Shown: positions 41,826 through 51,752 of the stretch, one piece after another
Position numbering within the stretch: position 1 is the stretch's first letter
Layout of the letters: every line of letters starts with the position of its first letter
Assembly (NCBI RefSeq): GCF_016734765.1
Contig: NZ_JAERQE010000025.1
Location: 1 to 64,000, forward strand
Reading direction: 5' to 3'
Length of the DNA stretch: 64,000 nt
Source: Microvirga soli
GTDB taxonomy: Bacteria > Pseudomonadota > Alphaproteobacteria > Rhizobiales > Beijerinckiaceae
Notes under the pieces: model-generated
What the model was told of the DNA's origin: nothing
Seen by the model: only the letters and a program-made list of their open reading frames with translations
Databases searched by the model: none
Position numbers and translations under genes: made by a program

Positions 41826-42296
41826 CGCAGATGCCTTTCTGGTCTTGATTCGGTGAAGCAAAAAGTAAAATTTCCCTTAAGTTATGTAGCTTATAATCTT
41901 ATTAGAAGCAATCAATACCCATTCAAAACATTTTAACAATCGTTCATCAAAAGGTATAAAATGGAAATAATATTACAAGAGCAGAGTGCGGATGCCTGTG
42001 GCGTTAGTCAGGCGGCAAGAGACACTCAATATAATTAAGTATCGACATCATGAGAGGTTATATTCGCTCTCTATGGATACTCTGCAGCCGTCAGGAGATC
42101 TAATTTAACTGCGGGCCATCAGGTGCGTCAGTACAAATCAGGATGCGCGCTCTGGATGGCCAGACATCTTCGGCCATGCGTGGCTGCCATCATGGGCGAG
42201 CCAGAAGAAACCTTGCTCAGGCTCCTTCTAAGAGGTGTCGCATTCGGCAACCGCCGATGCGACACCCAACCTGTGTCATCAAGCCTTGGAGGCAGT
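41826..42296. other. AT-rich gap between the two LuxR-type genes
   Basis: 471 bases. The part near 41850-42060 is clearly AT-rich and should hold the promoter of the minus-strand regulator at 41004. The part near 42234-42266 holds a hairpin (GGTGTCGCAT / ATGCGACACC), probably the terminator of the regulator at 42297. No coding frame is convincing. Confidence 0.5.
42234..42266 (-). terminator. Hairpin downstream of the second LuxR-type gene
   Basis: GGTGTCGCAT (42234-42243) pairs with ATGCGACACC (42257-42266), with further CGG/CCG pairing inside the loop. It lies 31 bases past the stop at 42297. The following minus-strand sequence is only weakly T-rich. Confidence 0.55.
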
Positions 42297-43061
42297 TCAG
42301 CGCAACCCGTGTGCTGCCAATCTCTCACTGGAGGCTGGCAACGGAGCCTCGCTTCCACCAGAAAGATGATTGACGGCCCACATGGCAGCCTGCGTTCGGT
42401 TGGCGACCCGGATCTTGCGGAGAATGGCCTTGATGTGCACTTTGACTGTTGCCTCTGCGACATCGAGCTTGCGTGCAATCACCTTGTTCGGCGCTCCCTG
42501 CATAAGGCACTGCAGGATCTCGGACTCCCTGCTTGAGAGCGTCCGTATGGGCGAGTCATGGGACTCGAGGCCCAGAGGAAGGTGAGCGGGGAGAACCGTG
42601 ATCGCCAACGGTTCCTTATTCTCTGCTTGGTCCCGGGTGTCCGAGATCGCGCTGAGGAATGCCGCTGATGGGAAAACCACCTCGCCTAGCATGACAAGAT
42701 CGAGGTACTTGATAAGAGCCTCGCACCCTGTCGTCGCAAGGCAGTAGCCGTCCGCTCCCGACTGGAATGCCGACTTCATATCATCAAGGTTAAAGCTGTC
42801 GGAGAGAACCACAACGCGCGCCTGAGGATACTGCTCCTTGATAGAAGCTATCCCATGAGCCAGCATTGCCGGGTAGAGATTTGCATCGAGAATGACCAGG
42901 AAAGACGAACCCGGCGCATTTTGATCCAGAATGATCTCGTCGCGGGTCATTCCCTCCGAGTGCAGCTTGAACCGTGTACTGGAGAGAATGTGCTTCAAGC
43001 CTTCGCGGAGCATCGAATTCTTGCAGCTCAAGACGGTAGTGACTGGCAACAGGTTCGACAT
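42297..43061 (-). CDS. LuxR/NarL-type regulator with degenerate receiver (2)
   Basis: A 254-residue paralog of the regulator at 41004. The DNA-binding domain is well kept (LSSRESEILQCLMQGAPNKVIARKLDVAEATVKVHIKAILRKI, about residues 175-218). The receiver has lost the acidic pair, which reads Cys-Lys in VLSCKNSMLREGL. The conserved lysine is replaced in GYCLATTG, while an aspartate remains in VILDANL. Ordinary phosphorylation-driven switching is therefore unlikely. ATG 43061 follows GGAAAGG. It starts 321 bases after the last gene of the alginate operon. Confidence 0.87.
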   Translation of the reverse strand: MSNLLPVTTVLSCKNSMLREGLKHILSSTRFKLHSEGMTRDEIILDQNAPGSSFLVILDANLYPAMLAHGIASIKEQYPQARVVVLSDSFNLDDMKSAFQSGADGYCLATTGCEALIKYLDLVMLGEVVFPSAAFLSAISDTRDQAENKEPLAITVLPAHLPLGLESHDSPIRTLSSRESEILQCLMQGAPNKVIARKLDVAEATVKVHIKAILRKIRVANRTQAAMWAVNHLSGGSEAPLPASSERLAAHGLR

Positions 43062-43382
43062 GCGATGTGCCTTTCCGCAGAGATTACCTCTAAGTGTACA
43101 AAATCGCGCTCCTTCAACCATCCCTGATAAAGAGGTAAAGAACTATGCTTAGGAGGTAGAAATACAATACCAGCCCATACATCGTTCACATTACTCTGCG
43201 CACACCATCTCCAATAAGATCATCTGCCAAGCACCCAATACAAGTCTTTCTAAGACGGAATATTTGCTTAGATGCTACCTTCATTCAGCAACATTCGCCT
43301 GAACCCAGGTGATCCGCGATCCCTCTTGCTTTATCGGTGGCTCCGTTTAGGGGCATGCCTCTAAACACAGGCTAGCAACAGG
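43062..43382. other. Gap between the alginate operon and the LuxR-type gene
   Basis: 321 bases. An imperfect palindrome TTTAGGGGCATGCCTCTAAA (43346-43365), just past the Sel1 gene stop at 43383, may end the operon. GTAAAGAACTA at 43135-43145, 74 bases before the regulator start, is identical to a site before algD. No gene is seen. Confidence 0.5.
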
Positions 43383-44732
43383 TCATTTCACGGCAGCTTC
43401 GCTCGCCTGACCCGGAGCTTTGGCAGGCTCTTCGACAGAATTTGTCGTGGCCGGCTCCGTCATGGAGCTGAGCGCGACGGCCGCGAGAGGATAGCCGCTG
43501 TCCCGTGCGCTTGTCATGAGTTCAACCGCCTTGCCGAGATCGGTCGTGACGCCTGCACCCGATTTATACATGAGGCTTAGTTTATATTTGGCCTCTGGAT
43601 GTCCCGCGTTCGAGGCCTCCTGCAGCAGGGCGGCGGCCTTCTCTGGCGAGGTATCGGATCCGAGCCCTTCCGAGTAAGCGTAGGCTAGCCCGATGAGTGC
43701 TTCCGTATTGCCCGCGGCAGCTGCCTTTTCCAGCGCCACGAAGATGTCGGAGACAAGGTCCTTCGAGGGTCGCAGAGCCAGCAGGCGCGAAAGACTCTGC
43801 CCGGCGGCAAGGTTGGTTTTATCCTGCGCGGCGACCCCATACAATTGCACCGCTCTACGCTGATCCTCGACATTTGTGCTGCTGGAGAGCGCGTTGGCGA
43901 GATGAGTCGCAGCGCCACTATCGCCGCGCTCGGCGGCAATACGGATCAGATGACCCGCGGCTTCGCGATCCTGGACGCCACGTGTTCCCCTTTCGAGATC
44001 GAGAGCAACCTGATAGATCGCACCAGGCTTGATCTGCGCCGCGCGTTCGAAGAACCGGAGAGCAGCCGGCATATCCTTCGCGCCCTCCGTACCCAGGACA
44101 AGAGCCCACCCGATCTCAAGAAGGGTGCTCCGCTGGCGCCCTTCATTGACGCCGTCGAGCCATTTGAGAGCTGTCGCCTCGTTGCGCTCCAATCCGCGTC
44201 CCGTACCATAGGCATAGGCCGCATGGGCCATGGCACGTTCGTGCCCGACCCGTGCAGCCCACAGATACCATTCTGCCGCCTTCTTCGTATCTGCCGGAAC
44301 ACCGTCGCCTTGGTCATACATGTTGGCCACGGCGAGAACCGAACTCGATGCGCCTCGCAGAGCCTCGAAGCGGAAACGCCGTTCCAGCTTTGCGCGGTCG
44401 TCTGCTCCAAGAACAACCTGATGACGAGCCATGATCTTGGCCATGAGGCGGGTCGCCTCGCGATCTCCGCGCGCGGACGCAATCTTGACGGCATCAAGTC
44501 CGGTTACGAAGTCCTGCGTGTCGATTTCCACGGTCAGCGCCTTCTGACCGAGCTTCAAAAGGCGGACGGTGGACATGGCCCGGAGTTGCGCCTGAGTGGG
44601 CGGTGAAGCCGGCACAACAGCCTGCGATGATCTTGGTTGCGCTCCGTTGCCGGAATTCGAAGCTGCCAACGCGGCTGGCGCGGTGACTGCCACCAGGGAG
44701 CTCAGAATTACAATTTGGGCTGCTCTCATCAT
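43383..44732 (-). CDS. Secreted Sel1-repeat protein 3 (AlgK-like length)
   Basis: A 449-residue protein with a signal peptide (MRAAQIVILSSLVAVTAPAALAA, about residues 2-24) and Sel1/TPR repeats from about residue 110 to 430. Examples are ANMYDQGDGVPADTKKAAEWYLWAA, HAAYAYGTGRGLERNEATALKW and KLSLMYKSGAGVTTDLGKAVELM. The length is close to that of Pseudomonas AlgK (about 475), the Sel1 outer-membrane scaffold of alginate export, but no lipobox cysteine is seen. It is the last gene of the alginate operon. A periplasmic scaffold role is inferred. Confidence 0.82.
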   Translation of the reverse strand: MMRAAQIVILSSLVAVTAPAALAASNSGNGAQPRSSQAVVPASPPTQAQLRAMSTVRLLKLGQKALTVEIDTQDFVTGLDAVKIASARGDREATRLMAKIMARHQVVLGADDRAKLERRFRFEALRGASSSVLAVANMYDQGDGVPADTKKAAEWYLWAARVGHERAMAHAAYAYGTGRGLERNEATALKWLDGVNEGRQRSTLLEIGWALVLGTEGAKDMPAALRFFERAAQIKPGAIYQVALDLERGTRGVQDREAAGHLIRIAAERGDSGAATHLANALSSSTNVEDQRRAVQLYGVAAQDKTNLAAGQSLSRLLALRPSKDLVSDIFVALEKAAAAGNTEALIGLAYAYSEGLGSDTSPEKAAALLQEASNAGHPEAKYKLSLMYKSGAGVTTDLGKAVELMTSARDSGYPLAAVALSSMTEPATTNSVEEPAKAPGQASEAAVK

Positions 44733-44792
44733 CTGTCTCTCCTAACCGCCCTGTAAAGACGGTTACACCGGCTCCACGTTCCGAACTTCAAC

Positions 44793-47645
44793 TCACTTGC
44801 GGGCCGCTCCCTCGGCCGTTTTCAGCCATTGCTGTGCTGCAACCGGATCAACGTCCGTGCCGAAGCCGAGAGTCATGGCGAGGCTCAGGCCCTGCATGGC
44901 TTCGGCATCGCCGGCTTGTGCGGCCCGTTGCAGCCATTCCGTGCTGGAGCGCGCTGAAAGTTCGACGCCGTAGCCGGAGGCATAGGCGCGCGAAAGTTCT
45001 TTCATTGCGGCGGTATCACCAGCTTCTGCAGCTTTCCGCAGCCAGGAGGCGCCGACCTCCGGCTGTGGAGCCATTCCCAAACCAAGTTGCAAGCTGCGGC
45101 CGTATTCACGCATGGAGGGCGCAAGGCCGCCCTCCGCGCTTTCCTTCAGAACCGCAATCGCCTCAGCTCCCTCACCACCGGGAATGGCAGCAAGGCGAGA
45201 TAGATCGGCGGCCACGCTGCCATCACCGTTGCGCAGAGCCTTCGACAACCAGTTCACCGCGATCTGCACGTTACGCTCACCGAGTTGCCCGGAGATGTAG
45301 CCTCGCCCCAGATACCGCATTGCATCGGCCCGTCCGGCATCGGCAGCAAGCTTGATGTGGGTGAGAGCCGCCGCTCTATCGTCCATTGCACCGACGCCAT
45401 CGATCATGGCTCGGCCCATCATGAACGAAACGGCAGGATCCTTCAGGCCGCCCTGAAGATTGCCAAGGGCTTTCTCCATCCAGTACCGTGCGCGCTCTGC
45501 ACGCTGAGGAACAGGTGCTTTATGATAGGCCTGTGCAAGTTCGATCATATCCCGTGCTGCGCAGACCGGCAGCGCCTCGGCACGTGAAAGCCAAGCGACT
45601 TTGTCCGTCTCTTCCTTCGCAGCCGAAGCAAGCGCGACGGCAGCGCGAGCGCTGCCCGCCTCTGCGGCTGTCTTTATCCACTCTTGTGAGGTCCTTCCAG
45701 TCGAAGAAAGCAGATCAGCCGGAGCCTCCGACAGAGCCAGCATGGCAGCTGTGTTTCCTGAGACTGCAGCCGCCTTGAGAAGCCGCAGGCCGCGCAACAC
45801 ACCTTCCTTGTCTTCTCTCTGCCCAATCAGAAGACGTCCGAGTTCCATCTGAGCGCCCGGCTCACCTTCCTGCACGGCGTGATCGAGAAGCGCTCTTGCT
45901 GCATCGACATCCCGATTTCCTTCTTCACCGTTCAGAATTCTGCGGGCCAGAAGGAGCAGCGCACGGGATCGTCCCTCTCCTGGTGCAAGCGCTGCATCCC
46001 GCCAGCGGTCGGCAGCCTGAATATCCTGCTTTATACCATTGCCCGAACGGAGCGCATGAGACAGCAGAACCATGCTCTCTCGGTCACCTCGCTCCGCGGC
46101 GCGCAGGAGAGCTGCTGCATTCTTCTGAGCTGTCGTCTGGTCGGAAGCGTTCTGGGACGCGACCGCCAGAATGCTGCGCACATGCCCCATTTCCGCTGCG
46201 CGGTCCAACCATGCCCGGGCTTGGGACGCATCGGGGGCAACGATCGCGCTGCAGAAATACAGATCCGCAAGAACACCCATGGCTTCAGGATGATTGCGGG
46301 CAGCCGCTTCCTTGAGCAGCCGCAATGGGTCCTCTGGCCGCCCCTCCTGCGGATAGTTCAACAGGAGTTTCGCCATGTCGGTCAGGGCTCCCACATCGCC
46401 CCTGTCGGCTGCCTGACGGTAATAGGTCAGCGCCGCCTTGATATCAGGCTGGCCATTCACCCCAAAGGCATAAAGGCGCGCGAGGCCCACAAGAATGCTT
46501 GTACTGTGATTAGGAAGTCGGCTTGCCTTTGCAAGAGCATCTGCGGCCTTCGGCAGATCCTGGAGAGCCCCGAACTCTCCACGATAGTGTCGCGCAAGAA
46601 GCTTATAGGCCTCTGAATCGGCATTGAGACCGGCACGCTCCAACCATTTCACCGCCTTAGGCACATCCTTGGGCGCTTTATCTCCCAGCATCAGGCGCTC
46701 GCCCAGCAAAGTCATGGCACGGGGTCTTCCGCCTTCCGCAGCCCGCTCAAGGTGATAGATGAAGCGGTCCGGCGCAACCTTGACGCGGTCCTGCAGATAG
46801 ATCTCGGCGAGAGCGAGATCGGCGCTGGTATCGCCCTGGCGGGCAGCAGCCTCAAACCATTTGACAGCCTCCTGCACGCCACCCGGAACGAGGCTTTCGT
46901 CGCTGAGGATGAGACCGATGCGAGAGAGAGCGGAGCACCGCCCTCTGCTCAGTTCGCCTTGGAGGGTCTGCAAAGCCAGATTGACGAGGTCGTTGGCGCC
47001 AGCCTGAGGCGCCGAATCGAGGCGTCCGCTGCGCTGCAGCCGCGCCAACCCGATCAGACCGTCTACATGACCCGCCGTAGACGCTGCACGGAGGAGACGC
47101 TCCGCTTCCGCCAGACTGGCGCCGCTGATCCGGCCCTGCTCATGAAGCTCGGCCAGGAGAACAGACGCATCCATGTTCAGCATGGACGAGGCGGTCGCAA
47201 GGTGTGTCGCGGCGCGTTCAGAATCGACAGGCCCCGCAACGGGATCCAGCAGCAGCTTGCCGAGGCGAAAATGAGCCCGTCCCCGCCCTGGCCATGCCCG
47301 ATCGGTCAAGTCCTCGAGCAGGCGTTTAGCCGTCACGGGATCGCGGTTGAGGGTGGAACTTCCCTCCGCGTATGCAATGGCCGCGTCATACATCTCCTCA
47401 GGGTCGGCAACCGGCTGAGACTTGTTCCATTTGCTCCAATCCCGCGTCAGGAGCGGCTTGGGAGCAGGCGAGCAAATCTTGCTGAAATCGAATGTCGGGG
47501 CCAGCGACTGAGATGATGGGACTTGGGCTTCGGCAGAACCTGCGAGTACGATGAGCGTGGCCAATGCCGTGCCGGCAAGAGTCGCCAACGATTGCACCAT
47601 GACGCTTCCTACTTTCGTGCTGGCAGAACGGATGAGAATCGTCAT
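44793..47645 (-). CDS. Secreted Sel1-repeat protein 2
   Basis: A protein of about 950 residues with an exported N-terminus (VQSLATLAGTALATLIVLAGSAEA). Some 20 Sel1 repeats follow, such as AVKWFEAAARQGDTSADLALAEIYL and AASWLRKAAEAGDTAAMKELSRAYASGYGVE. Sel1 superhelices bind partner proteins. The start ATG 47645 has GGAG 8 bases upstream; ATG 47705 opens the longer frame and ATG 47600 is directly before the signal sequence. It lies 60 bases before the third Sel1 gene. It may be a periplasmic scaffold for the alginate machinery or an assembly factor. Confidence 0.82.
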   Translation of the reverse strand: MTILIRSASTKVGSVMVQSLATLAGTALATLIVLAGSAEAQVPSSQSLAPTFDFSKICSPAPKPLLTRDWSKWNKSQPVADPEEMYDAAIAYAEGSSTLNRDPVTAKRLLEDLTDRAWPGRGRAHFRLGKLLLDPVAGPVDSERAATHLATASSMLNMDASVLLAELHEQGRISGASLAEAERLLRAASTAGHVDGLIGLARLQRSGRLDSAPQAGANDLVNLALQTLQGELSRGRCSALSRIGLILSDESLVPGGVQEAVKWFEAAARQGDTSADLALAEIYLQDRVKVAPDRFIYHLERAAEGGRPRAMTLLGERLMLGDKAPKDVPKAVKWLERAGLNADSEAYKLLARHYRGEFGALQDLPKAADALAKASRLPNHSTSILVGLARLYAFGVNGQPDIKAALTYYRQAADRGDVGALTDMAKLLLNYPQEGRPEDPLRLLKEAAARNHPEAMGVLADLYFCSAIVAPDASQARAWLDRAAEMGHVRSILAVASQNASDQTTAQKNAAALLRAAERGDRESMVLLSHALRSGNGIKQDIQAADRWRDAALAPGEGRSRALLLLARRILNGEEGNRDVDAARALLDHAVQEGEPGAQMELGRLLIGQREDKEGVLRGLRLLKAAAVSGNTAAMLALSEAPADLLSSTGRTSQEWIKTAAEAGSARAAVALASAAKEETDKVAWLSRAEALPVCAARDMIELAQAYHKAPVPQRAERARYWMEKALGNLQGGLKDPAVSFMMGRAMIDGVGAMDDRAAALTHIKLAADAGRADAMRYLGRGYISGQLGERNVQIAVNWLSKALRNGDGSVAADLSRLAAIPGGEGAEAIAVLKESAEGGLAPSMREYGRSLQLGLGMAPQPEVGASWLRKAAEAGDTAAMKELSRAYASGYGVELSARSSTEWLQRAAQAGDAEAMQGLSLAMTLGFGTDVDPVAAQQWLKTAEGAARK

Positions 47646-47717
47646 TGTTGCGCTCCGTTCTGCCTGAATCTGTCCTATGGCCCGCTGCCTTGTAATCATC
47701 GTCACGTCGTCAGCCTC

Positions 47718-50648
47718 TCACTCTGGCTCTGCCGCCGCAGCGACGAGCCTCTGAAGAGCCTTGGCAGCCTGCGAATGCCCGGCCTGAGCGGCCTTTTCGA
47801 ACCACTCCCGCGCCGTTGCCTTGTCCTGCTCGGACGCTCCTTGCTGAGAGCGGATCGCGAGACGATACATGGCGGCAGCATGGCCGCTCTGCGCTGCCTG
47901 CCTGAGCCACCGCTCGGCCTCACGGGCATTGGGCTTCGTCCCGAGATCATAAAGACGGTGCAGTTCGAACATCGCGTCCGGCGATCCCAGAGCGGCAGCG
48001 CGCTCCAGCCACATTTTCGCCAGAGCTGGGTCCGCAAGAGTGCCGAAGCCCTTCATCAATGCGCGTGCCACCTCGATCATGGCCGGCTGCGAGCCCGCCT
48101 CCGCAGCGCGCAGATACGATGCGAACGCCCCCTCGGCATCGACATTTGCCGCAAGACCCGACAATTTCGCGTTGCCGAGTTGAACCTTTGCTTCGATCAC
48201 CCCGGCGTCGCCCGCTCGGGAGAACCAGTGATCCGATTTCTGGCTGTCTCGATCCACGCCCGCGCCATACAGGTATGCGGTTCCAAGCCTGACCTGCCCG
48301 TCCGGATCTCCCTGGCGGGCTGCTTGCGCGTAGAATTCAGCAGCCAGACGCCTGTCTGGAGTGACGCCTTCACCACGCGCATAGGCGTCGCCTAAAGCAA
48401 TCTGGATCTTCGTATCGCCTGGTTCCTCGCTGTAGATCTCGCGATAGAGTGCGAATGCCCGTGCAGGGTCGCGCGGCAATCCTTCGCCGTCTCGATAGGC
48501 CTTGGCGAGAATGAAGCGCGCCCCATCGTGCCCGAGCTGAATGGCGCGGCGGAATAATGCCTCGGCCCGTATGGGATCTCGCTGTATGCCAGATCCCTGC
48601 AGAAGGGCGGTTGCCAGCAGCGTCATCGCGTCCGCGTTGTTCTTCCGGACCAGGGCTTCCAGCGCGGAAGAGCCATGCTCGATGGATCCCGCATCCGGAA
48701 GCCGAAGATACATCGAAGCAATCCGGCTGGCTTGGTCGTCATCTCCTGCCATGGACTTCTCGGCAAAGGCGAGCCATCGGCGCGCGGCGCTCAGCTGCTC
48801 CGCCGTCGCCTGCCCGGAAAGATAGAGCTCAGCCAAGTTCAGTGCAGCTTCGGCGCTGCCGCCATCTGCGGACCTCTTGAGGGTCATCTCGGCAAGTGTA
48901 CGCTCTCCACGGACGAGATAGAGCTTTGCCAAGGCAATGGGCGCACGAATATCACCGGCGCGGATTGCCTTTTCGAGCGCATCCCGAGCCAGGTTGAAAT
49001 GCCCCGGCCCGCCAGCCCGGGAGTAGAGAGAACTCAACTCGACCATGGCGGCGCCGCTGCCAGCGGCGGCCGCGCGACTGAACCATGTGGCGGCGAGCGC
49101 CTGATCCTGCGGCACCCCCCTGCCCTCATTGAACATCTTGCCAAGGCGAACCATCGCGATTGAACTATTGGCTTCTGCTGCCTTGCGGTACCATTCCAGG
49201 GCTCGCGGAGCCTCCAGCCCTGCGGAGCGACCGGCGTAAACATCCCCAAGGCGGATATAAGCGGCGGGAGACCCGCTTTCGGCGGCTCGCCGGTACCACT
49301 CCATGGCTGCGGCTTGGGATTCAGGGATCCCCTGCCCGCGCAGCAGCGCGTCCCCCATGGCGACGGACGCCTTGATGTGGCCGCGCTCCGCCGCATTCCT
49401 GAGACGGTCGATGGCCGACTGGAGCGTTCCCTCTGTTATCGCATCCTGGTGGCTTAATGCGGTGCGGGCGTACTCATAATAGGCCGTCGTGTTGTCGCTG
49501 ATCGATGCCCTGTCGAAGAGCTTCAGGGCCAGCGGAACGTCTCGGTCGATCAGAACCCCATCGCGAACATGGCGACCAAGTGCCAGGAGTGCCGTCACAT
49601 CGTCATCAGCTCGCTGCAGAGCCTCCTGAAGGAGGCTCTTGGCAGCCGCGCGGCCCTCTTCACCGTACTGGCTTCGGATCTCCGCAGCCAGAACCAATGC
49701 GCGCGGTGCCTTCGTCTCGATGGCACGGTTGAGCCACAACTCCGCAACACTGTTCTGAACGCCGAGAGCGGCACCATTGTAGGGATCCTCCGCAAGGATC
49801 ATGGCAGCCTCGATCGAGCCGCGCTCGGCAGCCTTCACGAATGCGTTCCGGGCCTCCTGCGGCTGCCGCAGCGGCGACTTCGGGTCGACACGCAGACGAC
49901 CCAGTCGCAGGGCGGCCTCCGCATCACCAAGTTCGATGGCTCGCTGATACCACTCGATAGCAGCGCTCAGCCGCTCCGGTCCATCGCCCGTCGTGCGGTA
50001 ATGATCGGCCAATGTTCTCGCCGCTTCGGCCGAACCCTGCCTGGCCTCCTGGAAGAGCAGCCGCAATCCTTGCGTTGCGAACACAGTCGCCTTTGCTGGA
50101 TCGGTCTCCAGGCGCGCGAGAGCAAGGCCCGAGGGACCATGCTCGGAACGCAGGGCGATCTGGTACAGATTCTTAGCCGCTTCGATATCGCGCTTTCCAC
50201 CAATACCGGCTTCCATCAAACCGGCCAGAAGGAATGCCGCTTCGTGGTTCTGCATTGCAGCGGCCCGGCGAAGCAGGTCTATCGCCTTCTGGATGGAAGG
50301 CTGGTCCTTGTCGCGCGACAAAATCAGCTTTGCCTGGCGCACGCCGGCGGAGGGCCAGTGGACTCCTGGCACCGCAAGCGCTTGGTCGTAAAGCCGCTCT
50401 GCCTCGTCAAGACGACGGGCCTTGAGAGGATTGGCTTCGCTGATCGGGATGCCATCCTGGAGCAGTTGCGCCCGCTCGACGAGAGCGGCGGGGTCAGTCC
50501 GCTGCCTCAGTTCCTCCATCTTGGCCATTGCGGCACGATGGCGAGCCTGGAGCTCGGCATTTGCCGGGTCCTGAGCTTGAACTGCGGAGGACAGCAGAAG
50601 AGCGAAGAGTGCGACGGTGCTGACGAGAAGCGGTTGAGATTTGGTCAT
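47718..50648 (-). CDS. Secreted Sel1-repeat protein 1
   Basis: A protein of about 976 residues with a signal peptide (MTKSQPLLVSTVALFALLLSSAVQAQ). Many Sel1 repeats run from about residue 60 to the end, for example AIEWYQRAIELGDAEAALRLGRL, AMEWYRRAAESGSPAAYIRLGDVYAG and AREWFEKAAQAGHSQAAKALQ. ATG 50648 overlaps the algL stop by one base (TGATGA) and follows GGGGA. Its large size and repeat number exceed those of AlgK. The three Sel1 genes may have arisen by duplication of an AlgK-like ancestor. Confidence 0.83.
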   Translation of the reverse strand: MTKSQPLLVSTVALFALLLSSAVQAQDPANAELQARHRAAMAKMEELRQRTDPAALVERAQLLQDGIPISEANPLKARRLDEAERLYDQALAVPGVHWPSAGVRQAKLILSRDKDQPSIQKAIDLLRRAAAMQNHEAAFLLAGLMEAGIGGKRDIEAAKNLYQIALRSEHGPSGLALARLETDPAKATVFATQGLRLLFQEARQGSAEAARTLADHYRTTGDGPERLSAAIEWYQRAIELGDAEAALRLGRLRVDPKSPLRQPQEARNAFVKAAERGSIEAAMILAEDPYNGAALGVQNSVAELWLNRAIETKAPRALVLAAEIRSQYGEEGRAAAKSLLQEALQRADDDVTALLALGRHVRDGVLIDRDVPLALKLFDRASISDNTTAYYEYARTALSHQDAITEGTLQSAIDRLRNAAERGHIKASVAMGDALLRGQGIPESQAAAMEWYRRAAESGSPAAYIRLGDVYAGRSAGLEAPRALEWYRKAAEANSSIAMVRLGKMFNEGRGVPQDQALAATWFSRAAAAGSGAAMVELSSLYSRAGGPGHFNLARDALEKAIRAGDIRAPIALAKLYLVRGERTLAEMTLKRSADGGSAEAALNLAELYLSGQATAEQLSAARRWLAFAEKSMAGDDDQASRIASMYLRLPDAGSIEHGSSALEALVRKNNADAMTLLATALLQGSGIQRDPIRAEALFRRAIQLGHDGARFILAKAYRDGEGLPRDPARAFALYREIYSEEPGDTKIQIALGDAYARGEGVTPDRRLAAEFYAQAARQGDPDGQVRLGTAYLYGAGVDRDSQKSDHWFSRAGDAGVIEAKVQLGNAKLSGLAANVDAEGAFASYLRAAEAGSQPAMIEVARALMKGFGTLADPALAKMWLERAAALGSPDAMFELHRLYDLGTKPNAREAERWLRQAAQSGHAAAMYRLAIRSQQGASEQDKATAREWFEKAAQAGHSQAAKALQRLVAAAAEPE

Positions 50649-51745
50649 CAGCGTCCCCAGAAGCATGTCGCGTTGCCGCCGACAAACTCATCGATGAGCG
50701 GTCGATCCGAACGAATGTTGCGAACGAACAATGCTTTCAGCCTTTTCGTCGCGAGGCCTGCCCGATCCCGTGCCATCAGGGGCTCGACCCAGGCCATGTA
50801 GTGCCGTCCGTGACTGCGTTTCGTCATGAATCCCAGGTCCTGGCGGCGGGGGTCTGTCTCACCGCCAGGAATGTAGTTTTCGGACGCATAGGCCATAACG
50901 ACGTTGGGTTCCGCTATGCCGTTGAGAAGATATGACACGATGCGGTCGAAGTTTACCTCTCCCGCTCGAAGCTCGTAGAGATCCGTGCCCCGCGTGGCAG
51001 CCACCTCGGCCATCACGGTCAGACTCGCCAGAGACTGGCGCATATACCAGAGAGCCCTGGCGCCTCGCTTGGTCTCCAGGGCAAGGCTTCCATCAGGACG
51101 TGCCTCCGCGAGAATTGCGCGGTATCGGTCATGTCCTTTGGCGTAAAGCGCTTCGTCCTTGATGACGGCTCCCCATGCCATCAGCAGGCTGTCTGCGAGA
51201 TAACGATGATTGTTGCGGTCGACGATACCTTCGAAGGTTTTATCCGTTTTGCGGACCAGAGGGTCGATCCACTCGGAGAGTTCTCGCTTCTGCCCCTCAT
51301 CCAATCCGCGCTGCAGGACCGAGTAGGCCACGACAGTGGGCAATAGGACGCGCTTCAGGGCATAATAGGCGTCGTGCTCGACCTCCGTATTGGCAAAAGC
51401 CTTGGCCCTGGCCCAGGCGAGAAGAAGATCGCGCAGAGAAGCTTCCGACGCTACATCGCCTGCAAGAGCCCGACCGCTAAGCACCATAACGGCCCAGGCA
51501 TAGCTATTGGCAGCCCCGTCAGTCCCATAACCTTCAGTTGCCTTGAGGCTCTCGACAGGCTTGAGGCTGCTCCACGCCGGATCGCGTGGTATGGCAAGGC
51601 AGGCTGCGCGCACGCTCGTGAAAGCCGGCTGCGCCAGTGCAGCCCTGCGAAGTTCCACGTCGAAGAGCCCCTGCCCCTTGGTCTGAGCGTAAGACGAACC
51701 GATCGTCAGGGCATTCAGAAGAAGGACGATGAGAACCGATTTCAT
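50648..51745 (-). CDS. algL: Alginate lyase AlgL (PL5 family)
   Basis: A 365-residue periplasmic lyase with a signal peptide (MKSVLIVLLLNALTIGSSYA). PL5 lyases cleave mannuronate-rich alginate by beta-elimination, and AlgL clears periplasmic polymer during synthesis. The catalytic set Asn, His, Arg, Tyr is at N179, H180, R227 and Y234, in NNHRYLADSLLMAWGAV and KRGARALWYMRQSL. The spacing (N to R 48, R to Y 7) equals that of the characterised Pseudomonas AlgL and Sphingomonas A1-III enzymes. ATG 51745 is 7 bases after the AlgG-fusion stop. A longer upstream frame lacks the signal peptide. Confidence 0.92.
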   Translation of the reverse strand: MKSVLIVLLLNALTIGSSYAQTKGQGLFDVELRRAALAQPAFTSVRAACLAIPRDPAWSSLKPVESLKATEGYGTDGAANSYAWAVMVLSGRALAGDVASEASLRDLLLAWARAKAFANTEVEHDAYYALKRVLLPTVVAYSVLQRGLDEGQKRELSEWIDPLVRKTDKTFEGIVDRNNHRYLADSLLMAWGAVIKDEALYAKGHDRYRAILAEARPDGSLALETKRGARALWYMRQSLASLTVMAEVAATRGTDLYELRAGEVNFDRIVSYLLNGIAEPNVVMAYASENYIPGGETDPRRQDLGFMTKRSHGRHYMAWVEPLMARDRAGLATKRLKALFVRNIRSDRPLIDEFVGGNATCFWGR

Positions 51746-51752
51746 GCTGCCT

